From the NCBI RefSeq assembly GCF_900660715.1, contig NZ_LR215047.1, forward strand, positions 310,001 through 374,000: a DNA stretch of 64,000 nucleotides. The letters run 5' to 3'. The first letter of the stretch is position 1. The number at the start of each line of letters is the position of its first letter. The DNA comes from Metamycoplasma arthritidis (GTDB lineage: Bacteria > Bacillota_I > Bacilli_A > Mycoplasmatales > Metamycoplasmataceae). The position numbers and the translations under genes are program-made. The notes under the pieces were generated by a model that saw nothing but the letters and a program-made list of their open reading frames with translations, was not told the origin of the DNA and made no database searches. Positions 10,705-23,167 of this stretch are shown piece after piece.

Positions 10705-13700
10705 ATGAGTCATGCTAAGAAAAAGAAAATTGCTATTATTGTACTCGCCGCTACTGCAGCATTACTAGCAGCCGGAACCGTTTCAGGAGTAATTTATAAT
10801 CATCAAAGTGCTAATAAGAGATCCAAAGGCAATGATAAAAAGCCTGAAATTCAAGATATTAGTGAGCTTGAAAAAAAGATTGAAGCTATTCGTGACAGTC
10901 ACAAGCAAAATCTTAAAAATGAAGCTTGAAAAATTCTTGAAGCACTTAAAATCACCATTAGAAATGCTAAAAAAGCTAATAACGTACGCGATTTAAGTCA
11001 GGTTATTAGTGATTTTGAACGGCTAATTCCTTTAGGTGAAGCTTATTTAACTGAGATTAAAAAGTTGCCTGAACTAAAAGCTTTAGCCAATGAATTAGAA
11101 ACGACTATTAATCTTGCAAAGAAAGCCTTAGAAGAAGCTAAAACCAAACTAAAAGAGTTGCAAGAAAAAGAAGCTAAACTTAAAGAAAGCGCACAAAAGT
11201 TGCTAGCAGAAATTAACCAAGCACTAAGTGAAGTGCCCGATGCTAAGTTGCCACTAGTAATTCAAAGTTTAATTAACAAACTAAAAAATCTTGCAAATGC
11301 TAGTGAAGCCTTGCAACAAGAGCTAAATAACTCGCGGCTAATTGAAGAAGCCAAAAAGTTAAGTGATGCTAATTTGCAAATTAAAGATGCTATTAGCGAA
11401 CTACAAAAACGCTTGCTAGATAAAAGCCCAGAAGAGTTAGAAAAATTAGCAAAAGAAAAAATTAAGGACTTAGAAAAAGCTAAAAAAGCCGTCGAAGACG
11501 CTAAAAATATTAGCACTCTTCCCAATGCTCTTGAATCCCTTAAAAAAGATCTAGATCAGGCTAAAGAACTAAAAGATCACGCCACTGCTAAGGGACTTGA
11601 TGAACTTGCTAAAGAACTAGATAAAGCTATTAAAGATGCAGAAAATAGCCTAAAACACGGCACCGAAAAACTAGAAAAAATCAAACAAGAAAATCAAAAA
11701 CTTCAAAATGATATTAACGCGTTAGTTAATAAAATTGCTAAAGATATAAGTGATGCTAATAAACTAACTTTACAAAGTGAAGATAGTGAATTTAAACGTC
11801 TAAAAGACGAACTAAAAAAAGATATTCAAGAAGCAACGAAACTTGCAAAACAAGCCGCCGATGCCACACTACTAGCTGACGAGCAAAAAGTTTTAGATGC
11901 TAAAAAACAAGCTGAAACGTCACTAGATAAATTAAATGATTTATTTAGTCAGAAGAAGGAACAAGAACTTGCTAAAACCGAACTAGAAAAAGCATATAGT
12001 GCTTTAGCTAAGGCCACAGAAGAAGCCAATAAAGCCGATGACGAAAATACCTTGCCTTTAGCAATTTCGCAACTAGAAGACGCTATTGCAAAAGCAGAGT
12101 TAGCTCTAGGTAAACATGAAAATCTAAAAGAAAAAGAACTAATAAAGTCAATTTATGATGCTCTAAAAGCTTATAAAGAAAAAGAAGCGGATGAAGCACT
12201 TGCTAACGTTAAAAAACGATTTGAAGCTAAAAAACAAGCCAAAGCTAAAATTGACGCTGATCTAGATGCTAAGCAAAATGAATTTAATGCAATTAAAAAT
12301 ACCATTGAAAGCTCAAATACAATCAATGATATTCCTACCTTGCAAAATGCTATTAAACAACTAGAAGATCTCAAACCACAAGTTAAGGCTATTGAAGAAT
12401 CTGCTAAAAATGCCAGCTATCCTGAAGGTGAGCAAAAAGCAAAAAAACTCCTTGAAGAAATTTCTAAATTAGATCTTGAAACAAAAGCGAAATTAGAAAA
12501 ACTTCAAGAAGAAAAAGAAACCCAAGAGCAAGAAAAGAAATTAATCGAATCATTGCGAGAAAAAATTACCAAAATCACAAAGAATCTTGAAACATTAGAT
12601 TCAAGAGGTAAAAGTCAACTAAGTGAAGCAACGCCTAAGCAAACTGAACTCGCTAAAACTTTAAAAGAACTAGAAGAACAACTAAAAAACGCTCAAGATG
12701 TTCAAAAAGAAGTTCAAGACGCACACAAAGAAAATGCCCTAAAAACTGAGCTTGAAAAGCTTGAAGAAGCCAAAAATAAAGCTACGACAACAAAACAAAG
12801 TCTAGAAAATAAAATCTCAGACTCAAATAAAAATATTAAAGAGCAACTTGACAACGCTAAAAGTGAATTAGAAGATCTTAAGAAAAAAATTAGCGACGCT
12901 TATAACAATAGAAACCTTAAAGAGCTAACAAAAGAACTTAACAAGTTAGAACAACTAAAAGAAAAAGTCGAAAGCCTTGAAACTTTAGCAACGAAAGTCG
13001 AATCAAAACGCAAGCAAGAAGCTACTAAACTTTTATCTGAAGTACGAGATGCAATTTTAGATGCCAATAAAAAGCATGCCGAACTTGATAAGGCGCTTAA
13101 AACTGAAAAAGCACTAGTAGATGAACTTGAAAAAGAATTAAAAAAACATGAAAGTAATTTAGCTAAAGCAAAAGATGAAGCTAACAATGCCAATACAATT
13201 GATGAAAAAAAGGATAAATATCCTAAGTTAGATAAAACTATTAAAGATATTGAAAAAAATCTTAAAGAACTAGAAGAAAAAGCTAAGGGTTTAAAAGATC
13301 AAGCTAACAAAGATAGTATTGACAGTAAAATTAGAGACTTAACAAAAAAACTAGGCAAAACCAAAACTGATCTTGCTAATAAAAACCAAACATTAAAAGA
13401 AGAACAAGAAAATAACAGCACTAGCACCCAACAAAGTTTGAAAGGTGCTGATGAGGCTATTAAAAAAGCCAATGAAGCTAAACAAAATCCTAGTGATAAG
13501 GAAAAACTGAAAAACGCTGAAGATGCTTTAAACAATGCTAAAAATGAGCTTGAGAATAAGAAAAATTCTCTAGTTGGTGACAAAGAAAACCAAGATAAAA
13601 TTGATAAAAAATTAGAAGAGATTGAACAAAAACAACAAGAGCTAGCAGACATTAAAAAGCAACAAGAGCAATCAGAAGAGAAAAGAGCGAAAGAACTAGC

Positions 13701-16509
13701 AGAGCAAGCTAAACAACTGCAAGCTGAGCTTGAAAATTTGGTTAATAAATTAGAACCATTCGATGCTTCTAAAGAATATGAGAATAAGATTAAAGACTTA
13801 GAAGACAAACTAAAGGAACTAGAAGAAGGATTTCTAAAGGCTGATGGCGAAGCTACCAAGCTAAAAGAGAACCAACATCTAAAAACCAATTATGAAGCAC
13901 TGGTGCAATCAAAAACTACTGCCACAACTAAAGCACAAACCAAACGGAACGAAATAGCGCAAGCAAAAACAAAATTACAAGCTAATTACAATGATTTAAT
14001 TAACAAAAAAGCCGAACATAAAAATGCACTTGAAAATGTCACAGCAAGCGAAGCCATTAATCAATTAATTCAATCAATTAATGAATCCTTAACTTCAATC
14101 GAAAAACTTCTTGAACGAATTGCTAAATTGCAAGGCACAGAACATCAACTATTTAAAAATACTAAAACTTTACAAATTGAACTACAAGATTTTTTAGAAA
14201 AAGCTAAGAAAAAACTAAAATCAATTGATAAAGAAATTGATGAGTTAAATAAAAGCTTGTTAGAAGAAAAAACGCAATTAGAAGAAAAATCTAAATTTAA
14301 AGACATTGCCAACGATGACGTTGACGGTCTTAAATCGGCCATTGATGTGCTTGAAAAAGAAATCGATAAAGCCAATAAACTTAAAAACGACGCCAATAGT
14401 AAAAGAAATAGTGATCAAAAGATCAAAAATCAAACCGATACTAATTTTGGCATTCTAGAAAATGCAATTAAGCAAGCTAAAAAAGAGCTAAAAACAAAAC
14501 AACAAACACTAGAAGCTCTAAAAACTTCAAATCAATCAAAAGCTAATGAAACCATCAAAAAAGCAAATGAAATTATTAAAAAGTTAAAAGATGCTAGTGA
14601 TGTTACGTCTATAACAAATGCAATCAATGATTCAAACCAAACGAAATCTATTTTAGAAAAAGCAATAGATGAGTTAAAAAAGGATAGTGAACAAAAACAA
14701 AAAATTGAAAATAAACTAATCGAACTTAATAATGAAATTGCAGCTGCAAAACAAAAATTAGAAACATTGAAACAAGATGCGGATTCACAAAAACTTGCCG
14801 CACTTAAAGATGAAATTAACAAAATAAAAAAATCATTAAAAAATGCCAATGACGAGGTTGAAAAACCTAATACATGACTTGAAGATAAAATGGATGCTAA
14901 TGAAAAGCTTAACGAAGCAATCGCTAAGGCAAAAGCGAATTTGGATGTCCAAAGAAATAAAATTAATGATTTGCAATATGATGACAATAAAACTAAAGCA
15001 AATGAAATAGTAGAAGAGTTAAAAAATTTAATTGATAATACTTACACATCAAAATATAACGAAAACAAGACTAAATTTAAAAAAGAGAAAGAAGATAATA
15101 GCGCTAAAACTGACTCAGCTATTAGCAATGCCAATAGCGTTATTAGCAATATAAAATCTGCGCTTGACAAAAATAAAACTGACCCTAATAAAAAGCAAGA
15201 ACTTAAAAGTGCTAAACATAACTTAGAATCCCAAAAAGAAGCTTTAGAAAATCTAAAAATAAGTGACAGAGAAAATCACAGTAAAATCATTTCTAAAATT
15301 TCTGACATAGAAGCAAAAATCACTGAAGTAAACAATGCTCTTGATGAACAAACCAAAATCGAACAAGAACTAAAAGGACTTATAAAAGAAACCGAAGACC
15401 ACATCCAAGCATTGCAAAATGCGTTAGATAATCTAAAAAAAGTAAATGAAATTCGAAACCTTGATGGAGCTAAAAATGAACTTTTAGGCAAAATAACAAA
15501 CGCACAAGCCTTTTTAGAATCACCAAAAATAACAAAACTAAAAGATTTTGATTCTTTAAAAAATGCAATAGAAACTCTTAAAACCAAAATAAATAATGCA
15601 GAACCAGCTAAAACATATGTTGAACAAGTAATAAAAAATGTTAACTATATAAATAGTCAAAGTAAAATTTTTAATGATAAGTTTAACGATTTTGCCAAAA
15701 TGCCTAGCGTCAATTTCGATGATCTAAAAAAGCTAATAGATGAATCTAAATCAATTTTGGCTTTAATTAACAGCGCTGAAGGCGAATTCAACAAGATACA
15801 AGATTTCATTAGCAATCCCACGGTTAGAGAATATATCAATGTTGATGGCATACTAAAGCCACTAGCTGAAACTTTTAAAAGAAGAGTAAATGAAATCAAA
15901 AACGAAATGTTAGCAAAAATAATAAAATTAGAGACCTCTATAACAATTGGATATCTTAAAAAAGCTAAAGAATATTCTGAAATCAAAGATGATCCTTGAC
16001 AAATTGACAGCGGGCGTTGAAACAACGATATTTTGCCGAATTTAAAATATGCCTTTAAATCATTTAAAAAAGGTAGAGCCGTAAAAAGCAAAATTGATAG
16101 CAATCCAATATTAAAAGAAAAACTAAAATCGGAATATAACAGTTTAAATGATCTTCTAAATTACGACACTATTGATAAATTTAAAGAATTTGTAAAAAGA
16201 GCTGCTAAGAGAGTTGTTCAATGAAAAAACTACAGCAGTTGAAACAATGTGTTTTATGTTTTCCTTAATGAAGTTGGCGAAAAACGAGCTGATTACGATA
16301 GACAAATACATAACTATTTAGAAAAATTTGAAAGTTTTAATTTTTCACCAGATGATCCTAAAGGAAGAGAAATACTAAATGGCTTTGTTAAAATGTTAAA
16401 AGCAATGCAACGTGATAGTGGTGGAAAACTAGATAAAAATGAACAATTTAAAAGAATTCTAAAAAACATTGAAGATCTTTTAGAAATATATGGTGGAAAA
16501 GCATCTTAA
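10705..16509 (+). CDS. Giant membrane-anchored coiled-coil surface protein (Lmp-like)
   Basis: A single frame of 1934 residues once UGA is read as Trp. The N-terminus is lysine-rich, followed by one transmembrane helix (about residues 9-32, IAIIVLAATAALLAAG) and no cysteine, so it is membrane-anchored and not lipidated. The body is almost continuous Lys/Glu/Ala/Leu coiled coil. Degenerate units of about 100 residues carry motifs such as NTLPLAISQLEDAI and STLPNALESLKKDL, resembling the FIVAR/Lmp1 surface repeats of Mycoplasma hominis. About 170 C-terminal residues are less repetitive and Trp/Tyr-richer. The AGGAGA ribosome-binding site ends 17 nt before the ATG; in-frame TTA codons at 10696 and 10699 are better spaced. 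Adhesion or a surface coat is the likely role. Confidence 0.85.
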
Positions 16510-16543
16510 GTTAAAATAACTTGATTTAACAATTAATAATATT

Positions 16544-16580
16544 AAAAGACCTTGAATTTTAGGAATTTAGGGTCTTTTTT
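16544..16580 (+). terminator. Terminator after the giant surface-protein gene
   Basis: A perfect 8-bp stem AAAAGACC / GGTCTTTT (16544-16551 with 16571-16578) followed by T residues, 35 bp after the stop codon. Confidence 0.75.
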
Positions 16581-16627
16581 ATTTGAATTTTCTCTAAATA
16601 CAAGCGTTATTTTAACAAAACTAGTAG

Positions 16628-16655
16628 TTAATATTTTTTGATTTTCTTGTAAAAT
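16628..16655 (+). promoter_or_regulatory. Weak promoter of the paralogous lipoprotein gene
   Basis: A -10-like TAAAAT (16650-16655) is preceded by a T-rich 16-bp spacer and a poor -35 (TTAATA, 16628-16633). The arrangement parallels the promoter at 10554, but its T tract is interrupted by GA and C, so it should no longer slip. Confidence 0.35.
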
Positions 16656-16755
16656 TAATATGTCATTTCTCAATGCAAATATTAAAAAAATAAGCATAAG
16701 AAAAACAACTTTTTGATTGTTTAGAAATACCGAGGAGAAAATACACTTATTAACC

Positions 16756-18032
16756 ATGAACCATTTTCAAAAGAAAAAAATAACTTCTTTTTTGATTTTT
16801 ATAGGAGCAACGGCTGCTTTATCATCCGGGGCAATGTTTACTGTTTCTTGTGCAAGCACCGTAAAAAGTAAAGAAAAGAAAGAGACCACTACATTACAAA
16901 AAAGAATCAATAAAATTAGCGATGATTTAAAAACCTTAGAAGCGCAAACTCAAAGCTTAATAAAGCAAATTCACTTCAAACCAAATGAATTAACTCAGAC
17001 TTTTAACAAGTAAAAGAAAAATTAGATGAACTAGAGAATCTCAAAAAAGAAGCCCAAAATATTAGCAAAGAATCAAGTATAAAATCTGAGGTGCAAAGTT
17101 TAGAAAACTTAATTGATTTAATTAACAAAATAAAACAAATTATAGAAACTACAATTGTTAAAGAAAAACAAGACATCAGAACACAAATCATTGAGTTTGG
17201 AAAAATTTTAGAAAATACTAATCAAGAAATCGAAAATAACTATGTAGCTAAAAACTTAGAAAAATTAACAAATAATATAAAAGCGCTAGAAGAATTACAA
17301 GAAAAAGCAAATACTCTTGAAGTATTAGACAACAAATTAGCATCAAAAAATAAACACCAAATTAAAGATCTTCTTAGCAAAATTCAAAACCTTATTTTAT
17401 CAGCGAAAGCGAAACAAATAAAATTAGACAAAGTTGCTCAAGATAATGAAAAGCTTTTGCTAAATGAAATTGAAAAAGACATTAAAAATCAACAGGATTT
17501 TTTAAATAAAGCCATTTTAGAGGTCAGAGAAGCAAACACAATTGACTCTCAAATCCAAAAATACAGTATTCTAAATGCAACCATCAACGGCATTCAAAAA
17601 TTAATTAAAATATTAGACAAAAAATATCAAAAACTAAAGAGTATTGTTAATAAAGAAAACATTAAAAAAGAGTTTGATGATTTAACTAAAAAACTTGATG
17701 ACGCAAGAAAAGAGTTAACTAAAAAGAAAGAAAGTCTTAGCATAAGTATTGACAAAAACACCAAAGAAACTAGTCAAATTTTAGAAGAAGCGAACAAAAT
17801 AATTAGCGAGGTTGACGCCGCAATCCTAGCCAAAGATAAAAATAAAGCAAAAAATGTTGAAGAATCTTTGATGAAAATAAAAGAAAAATTAGAAAAAAAG
17901 AAAGCTTCATTAGTCGGTGATAAAAACAATCAAGAACGCATTGATGGAAAAATTAGCGAAATTAATGTTAGAAAAAATAGCCTTTATAAAATCTTAAAAG
18001 AAAAAGATAATCGTAATATTATCATTCAATAA
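16756..18032 (+). pseudogene. Frameshifted lipoprotein paralogue of the giant coiled-coil protein
   Basis: The first part (16756-17013, 85 residues) has a lipoprotein signal ending in FTVSC and stops at TAA 17011. The coding sequence resumes in another frame from 17010 (VKEKLDELENLKKEAQ) and runs to TAA 18030-18032. One extra A near 17005-17006 would join the frames. The downstream part is colinear with the giant protein: NTLEVLDNKLASK matches the giant's SLETLATKVESK region, and KKASLVGDKNNQERID matches KKNSLVGDKENQDKID. It is a shorter, lipid-anchored relative, now broken or phase-off, unless the frameshift is a sequencing error. Confidence 0.75.
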
Positions 18033-18198
18033 ATTAAACAACGCAAGCGCCATAAGAACTAAAAGCAACTTCTTTGCAGGGTTTGCATTTTTTATTCAAC
18101 TTTCCCTCCTAAATTATTAAAATAGTTAAATCCTTTTATAAGGCAAAAAATTAATACCTTTAAAGTTGAACATAAATCATGTTTTTTAAATTATTAAC

Positions 18199-18204
18199 TA
18201 TAAT
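18199..18204 (+). promoter_or_regulatory. TATAAT box 9 nt before trmL
   Basis: TATAAT ends 9 nt before the ATG and there is no ribosome-binding site, which predicts a leaderless or near-leaderless mRNA. Confidence 0.5.
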
Positions 18205-18213
18205 TTATAAATC

Positions 18214-18735
18214 ATGATAAACGTTATTTTATATCAACCAGAAATTAGTCCTAACACTGCTAACATTATTCGCACTTGTTTTGCTACTAACGCAAAATTG
18301 CACATTATTAAACCAACTGCTTTTGACTTGCACCCTCATTGGCTTAAAAGAAAAGCGGCGGGGCATTTTCTTAGTGAAATTGAGCACGAAATTCATGCCA
18401 ATTATGAGCAATTCTTTAAGAAATATGGCGACAAAAATATTTATTATATTACGCGATATGGTCTTAGTAACTATTCACAAATTGACTGAAAAAATGAACT
18501 TGACAACAATAAAGAAATTTGGGTAATGTTTGGAACTGAGAGCACTGGGATTTCTAAAAAAATTATGCAAACTAAAATCGCTAATTGTTTGCGCATTCCG
18601 ATGTTTGCACAATGTCGTAGTCTTAACTTAGCTAATAGTGTTGCAATTGTTTTATATGAAATCATGCGCCAAAATTCGTTTCCTAATCTATCGGAATTTG
18701 AAAGTCAAAAAGGCAAAGACTTTATTTTAAAATAA
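18214..18735 (+). CDS. trmL: tRNA 2'-O-methyltransferase TrmL (SPOUT family)
   Basis: A 173-residue SPOUT methyltransferase expected to methylate the wobble ribose (position 34) of tRNA-Leu using S-adenosylmethionine. The N-terminal QPEISPNTANIIRTC and the knot motifs WVMFGTESTGISKKI (about 106) and IPMFAQCRSLNLANSVAIVLYE (about 129-150) are characteristic. Length and architecture are normal for the family. One Trp in the middle is UGA. It lies 42 nt before rbgA. Confidence 0.93.
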
Positions 18736-18777
18736 TACTTATATAAAAACCAAAATCAAAAACCATAGGAGAAGAAG

Positions 18778-19611
18778 ATGATTCATTGATTTCCGGGCCA
18801 CATGGCTAAAGAATTTCGATTGCTAAAAGACAAGCAAAAGTTATTTGACCTTTTCATTATTATTATTGATAGCCGAATTCCTATCAGTAGTTTTAATAAC
18901 GAAATTTATAAAATCGCACAACATCGTCCAATTCTTTTTGTTTTTAACAAGATTGATAAAACTTCAATTGCAGAACTAATGCCAATAGTAAAGCGATATG
19001 AAGATAAAGGCGAAGTAATTTTAACCAATCTAAAAAGCCCAAAAGCTTACAAACAAATTAATAGTTCCTTAAACGCTCATTACCTAAAACTCAAAGCCAA
19101 AAACGATGCTAAAGGAAAACTGACGCCGCCACTAAAATGTGTTGTTTTGGGTGTTCCCAATGTTGGCAAAAGCACTTTTATTAATCTAATGGCCAAAAGT
19201 CGCGTAGCTAAAGTAGGAGCCACAGCTGGTATAACACGTTCAGAGCAATGAATTAATTGTAAAAATTATTTACTACTTGACACCCCGGGGCTGCTTATGC
19301 CAAAAATTGCAAGCAATGAAATCGGGGCCAAGCTATTAATTACGGGCTCGATTAGAAAAGAATCTTTAAACCTTAATGAATGCTTGGTCGAACTTTATAA
19401 GCTAGTTAGTTTAAAATATCCCGAAAAAATTAAAAGCCTTAATTTAGAGGCGACAGTTTTAGAAGATGAAATTTTTGAAAACGTTGCTTTATATGCCAAA
19501 AACAATAATTTGTTACTAAAAAATAATGTTTTAGATACAAAAAAAGCTATCAATAGTTTAATAGCGTATTTTCAAGAATTAAGCAATGTTATGTATGATG
19601 AAATTCAATAG
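18778..19611 (+). CDS. rbgA: Ribosome biogenesis GTPase RbgA (YlqF)
   Basis: A 277-residue circularly permuted GTPase needed for late assembly of the 50S subunit. The G4 motif NKID (about 59) precedes the G1 P-loop GVPNVGKST (about 123) and G3 DTPG (about 167), the hallmark of the YlqF family. The conserved N-terminal IHWFPGHMAK contains a UGA Trp. The start ATG at 18778 follows AGGAGAAGAAG. It lies in the same direction as trmL and is probably co-transcribed. Confidence 0.96.
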
Positions 19612-19627
19612 TTAAAATATTTATATT

Positions 19628-19656
19628 TTAATGAGACATTGTAAAATACTTATAAT
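19628..19656 (+). promoter_or_regulatory. Possible promoter of the SGNH-like gene
   Basis: TATAAT at 19651-19656 with a weak TTAATG (19628-19633) 17 bp upstream. It lies just after the rbgA stop. Confidence 0.4.
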
Positions 19657-19683
19657 TTTTAAAAAAGGCAAAAGAAAGTGATT

Positions 19684-21873
19684 ATGAGTGAAACGACACA
19701 ATTTAATAATTTTTTTCCATTAGAAAAACCTAGCCAAGAAACTTTAAAGAAAATTAACTATGTGGCCATCGGCGGCATTTATGCTAGTGGTTTTAATAGT
19801 AAAATTGGATTTGCTACAAATGGGTTTTTAGATAATAATAACAACATTTACGGACTTTCCTATCCAAGTTTTTTTGCTACACTTATTAAAGATAGTAATT
19901 TTCTAGAATTAAGTAGTTTTTACAACTTATCTATGCCTGGTAGCTCAATTGATCTTTGAAATGCTCTTGTTACTAAAAATAAAGACAAAATTAAAGCAAG
20001 CCAAAAAAGGTTAGATTTTTTGCAATCACTTGACTGACACATTAGCAATCCTTTTAAAAATTATTTTTCTAGTCTCTTTGATAAATGAAATGTTTTGCAA
20101 GGCGATTTTAATATTGTTTCTAATAAAATTAACGATGCTAATTTAATTACAATTACTTTGGGCCTTGGCGATGTTTTTTTCAAAATTCCGTTTGAAAAAA
20201 TCAACCGAATGCGACTTGCTAAAGCAGAAGAAGCACTAAAAATTTATCAACAAATTAACAACGAAATCATTGATGCATGCTACGCCGTTGAAAACAAATT
20301 AATTAAGTTATACAAAGCTATTCGTGAAAAAAATCCCACTGCTAAGATTGTGTTTGTAAGTTATACTAAACCATTTATTTACCTTGAAACTTTTATTCAA
20401 GAGGCTTTGAAACTCGAAAAATTAATTAAAACCAACTTTCTTGAAGATACTATTAAAAAAGTTAATGAAGCAATGAAGAAATGTGCCAATAAATGTCAAA
20501 CTAGTTACGTTGATGTCTATGACGAGTTTTATTGAGAAAAAAATAAAGCATTTTTATTTGAAAACATTTTCGCTCCTTTTCCAACTGAAAATGGTTATAA
20601 AAAAATTGCCTATGATTTATTTACGAAACTATGCTTAAATAAAGAAACCTTCTTACAAGAAATACTAATCCCCCACAAGTTTGATAACTACATTATTAAT
20701 AAAGAATATTGGCTAAGAGATCTTCGATCATATGAACAAATATTTAGTCCTAAATTCGGCGCTTACGAACTTTTTAAAAGCATCTTTGGAAGTAATCTAA
20801 ATTACAATATTTTAGTTTATTCAGAAAATGAAGCAAAGATACATAGCATTTTGGCCCCGTATCTACGTTTTGCTAAAACGCTTGATGCTTACATTCGCTA
20901 CAATGATGGTGATCAAACTATTAACATGTTTGTTAATAACTTACTAGATGATTTTTTTAATGAAGCCCCCGAGAAATACGCTTCAATTGAAATGCTTAAA
21001 AACTATTTGCTAAATAGTGGTAATGGTAAAAAAATCTATCTAGCATTGCTAAAAAACGGCAAGCTAGAAAAAATTCTGTTTATTTTGCAAAGGTCATTAA
21101 TTCAAAAAAATCTTCTTGCTGTCGATAAAAAAACTATCCAAAATGAATGGCACAATATACTAATTTCAAACCAAAAACTAATATATGATGTTTTCAAACA
21201 GCTATTTAATGCTAATATCATCTCAAGTAGTAAAGAAGAAATTAAAGAAATTATTTTAACTCTAATAAGTGACCTATTCAATGGTTCAATGTATGAGTTT
21301 TTAAATACAAAGCATCTAAACTTCCGTTACACAATTATTCGCGATTATTTTCTTAGCATAAAAACTATTAATGATTTTGTGATCTTTGTTGTAGAAAGCA
21401 TCGTCAATTACGCGAGCCTCTATGAAAAACTATCATCTTTTGATGAGCTATGAAAAAATTGAATTGTCAACAATAAATATAAGTTTTTTTATTTTATTGA
21501 TAAAACGTTTTTAGAAATCTCATCGCAAGAAAATATTGATAGCACTGTGGAGCTAATTTGCCAAATTATTTTTCAAATCTATCATATTGATGCTCTAAGT
21601 CTAAAAGAACGGCAAATCTTAGAAAAAAGCATCAAAAATATTATTCTTGTTCTTAAAGAAAACCAAGGAATCTTAAATGCAATTTTAGCCAAGTTTATTG
21701 ATCGAATAAAAAACTACTCATTTTATGACTTACTAGTAAAAAAAGATAAAAATCAAAACATCTTCAAAAAGAGTAAATGAGTTCGAAACATTGTCTTTCT
21801 AAGACTAATAACCAAAACTTGAAAAGACCTTATTTCCATTAAAAAAATTGTTAATAGAAATAAGATGAAATAA
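19684..21873 (+). CDS. SGNH/GDSL-hydrolase-like protein with degraded catalytic motifs
   Basis: A 729-residue protein whose first 320 residues follow the SGNH-hydrolase layout found in large mycoplasma GDSL proteins. Block I reads AIGGIYASGFN (from residue 28) where GDSIAAG is expected, so the nucleophile Ser is Ile and the Asp is Gly. Block III reads GLGD (160-163) instead of GxND. Block V reads FAPFPTENGYKKIA, without the Asp-x-x-His pair. The remaining 400 residues are helical and unknown. It is probably a pseudoenzyme or binding protein. There is no signal peptide. I chose ATG 19684; GTG 19678 is possible. ribF follows after 2 nt. Confidence 0.7.
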
Positions 21874-21875
21874 TT

Positions 21876-22748
21876 ATGGATATGAAAGTATACAACTGAG
21901 ATTTATTAAAGCAAAGCCCCATAATTAAAGAACCCCTAACTATTTGCTTAGGCGGCTTTGAAAGTCTTCATTTAGGCCATTACGAACTTATTAAAAAAGC
22001 ACGCGAAATAAACGCAACAAACTCTGAGAACAAATTGGCAATCTTACTTTTAAAAAATTCCATTAATAAAGGTCGAATTCAAGAAAAAAAACTTTTTCAA
22101 CTAAAGACTAGATTATATACAATTAGTGCCCTAAATTTTGACTACGCTTTTTATATTGAAGTTTCTGAAGATCTAATAAATCTTTCAGCAGAAAAATTCA
22201 TTGAAAAATTAAAAGAAATTAATGTCAAGCAAATTGTGTGCGGCCCAGACTTTTGCTTTGGCCATAATCGTATGGGTAGCATTGCTATGTTAAAAGAAAA
22301 TTTCGCAGTTAGCGTTGTTGAAGAAAGAAAAATCAATAAACAAAAAATATCTTCATCACTGATAACCGAGCTAATAAGTGATGGCAATATAATAGAAGCC
22401 AATAAGCTACTCCTTGAAAAATATGCTTTTATCACTAATATTAATCGCTTCAAATTTACATATCCCCAGAATTTAGTCAAACTAAAAGCAGGCATTTATT
22501 GCGTTAATGTTGTTATTAAAGATATTGAATATCATGGCGTTTGCTTAATTAAAAAAAGCAAGCCAGATGATGAGCAAACTTTGATTAATAAACTTTATTT
22601 ATTTGATCTAAAAATTATTCCTTCTAAATATGAAGAAATCTTCATTGAATTTGAAAAAAGCATTAGATATATAAGTTCACTTGCTAGCAACGATCTCTTT
22701 GAAAAAGATCTTCAAGCAGCTCAAAAATTCTTTGAAAACAATAAATAA
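21876..22748 (+). CDS. ribF: Riboflavin kinase / FAD synthetase RibF
   Basis: RibF converts riboflavin to FMN and FAD. The 290-residue protein has the nucleotidyltransferase motif CLGGFESLHLGHYELI (about 24-39, a variant of GxFDGxHxGH) and the segment VCGPDFCFGHNRMG. The C-terminal kinase half is strongly diverged and I cannot see its canonical motifs, so it may act mainly as FAD synthetase. The start ATG lies 2 nt after the stop of the SGNH-like gene, so translation is probably coupled. An internal ATG at 21882 is an alternative start. Confidence 0.87.
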
Positions 22749-22850
22749 TTTTGCACAATAATATATTGTTAATTTATGTTAAAATTAGTACATTAAAAAT
22801 TATATCTTGGTTGCAATTACGATTGTTGCTAGGTTATGAAAGGAAAAACT

Positions 22851-23117
22851 ATGGTTTCAAAACAAAAAATTGAAGAACTAGTGAAGAAATTTGGAAGAAA
22901 TGCTAAAGATACAGGACATCTACCTGTACAAATTGCGATTTTAACTGAAAAAATTGAATCACTTAAAAAACACTTTGAGGCTAATAAAAAAGACTTACAC
23001 TCAATGCGGGGTTTTATTGCTAAAGTTAACCACCGTAAAGCATTACTTAGTCACTTAAAATCTTCAAACTACGAACTATATTTAGAAACAATTAAAGCTC
23101 TAAATATTAGAAAATAG
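22851..23117 (+). CDS. rpsO: 30S ribosomal protein S15
   Basis: An 88-residue S15 that binds 16S rRNA helices 20-22. It shows the family segment [15 protein letters not shown] and the [21 protein letters not shown] signature. I chose ATG 22851 because AAAGGAAA lies just upstream; the in-frame ATG at 22836 lies before that ribosome-binding site. It is a single-gene unit with its own terminator. Confidence 0.97.
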   Translation: MVSKQKIEELVKKFGRNAKDTGHLPVQIAILTEKIESLKKHFEANKKDLHSMRGFIAKVNHRKALLSHLKSSNYELYLETIKALNIRK

Positions 23118-23140
23118 TTTTCAATTATTAAAACCATTCA

Positions 23141-23167
23141 AAAAGAGGTGTTTTGCCTCTTTTTTAT
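23141..23167 (+). terminator. Terminator after rpsO
   Basis: Stem AAAAGAGG / CCTCTTTT around a 6-7 nt loop, followed by a run of T. Confidence 0.8.

Noticed and set aside
13299..13889. Long - strand open frame inside the giant coiled-coil gene
   Set aside because: Antisense shadow: Ser/Leu/Phe-rich because the sense strand is Lys/Glu-rich. The sense frame is continuous and has a ribosome-binding site.
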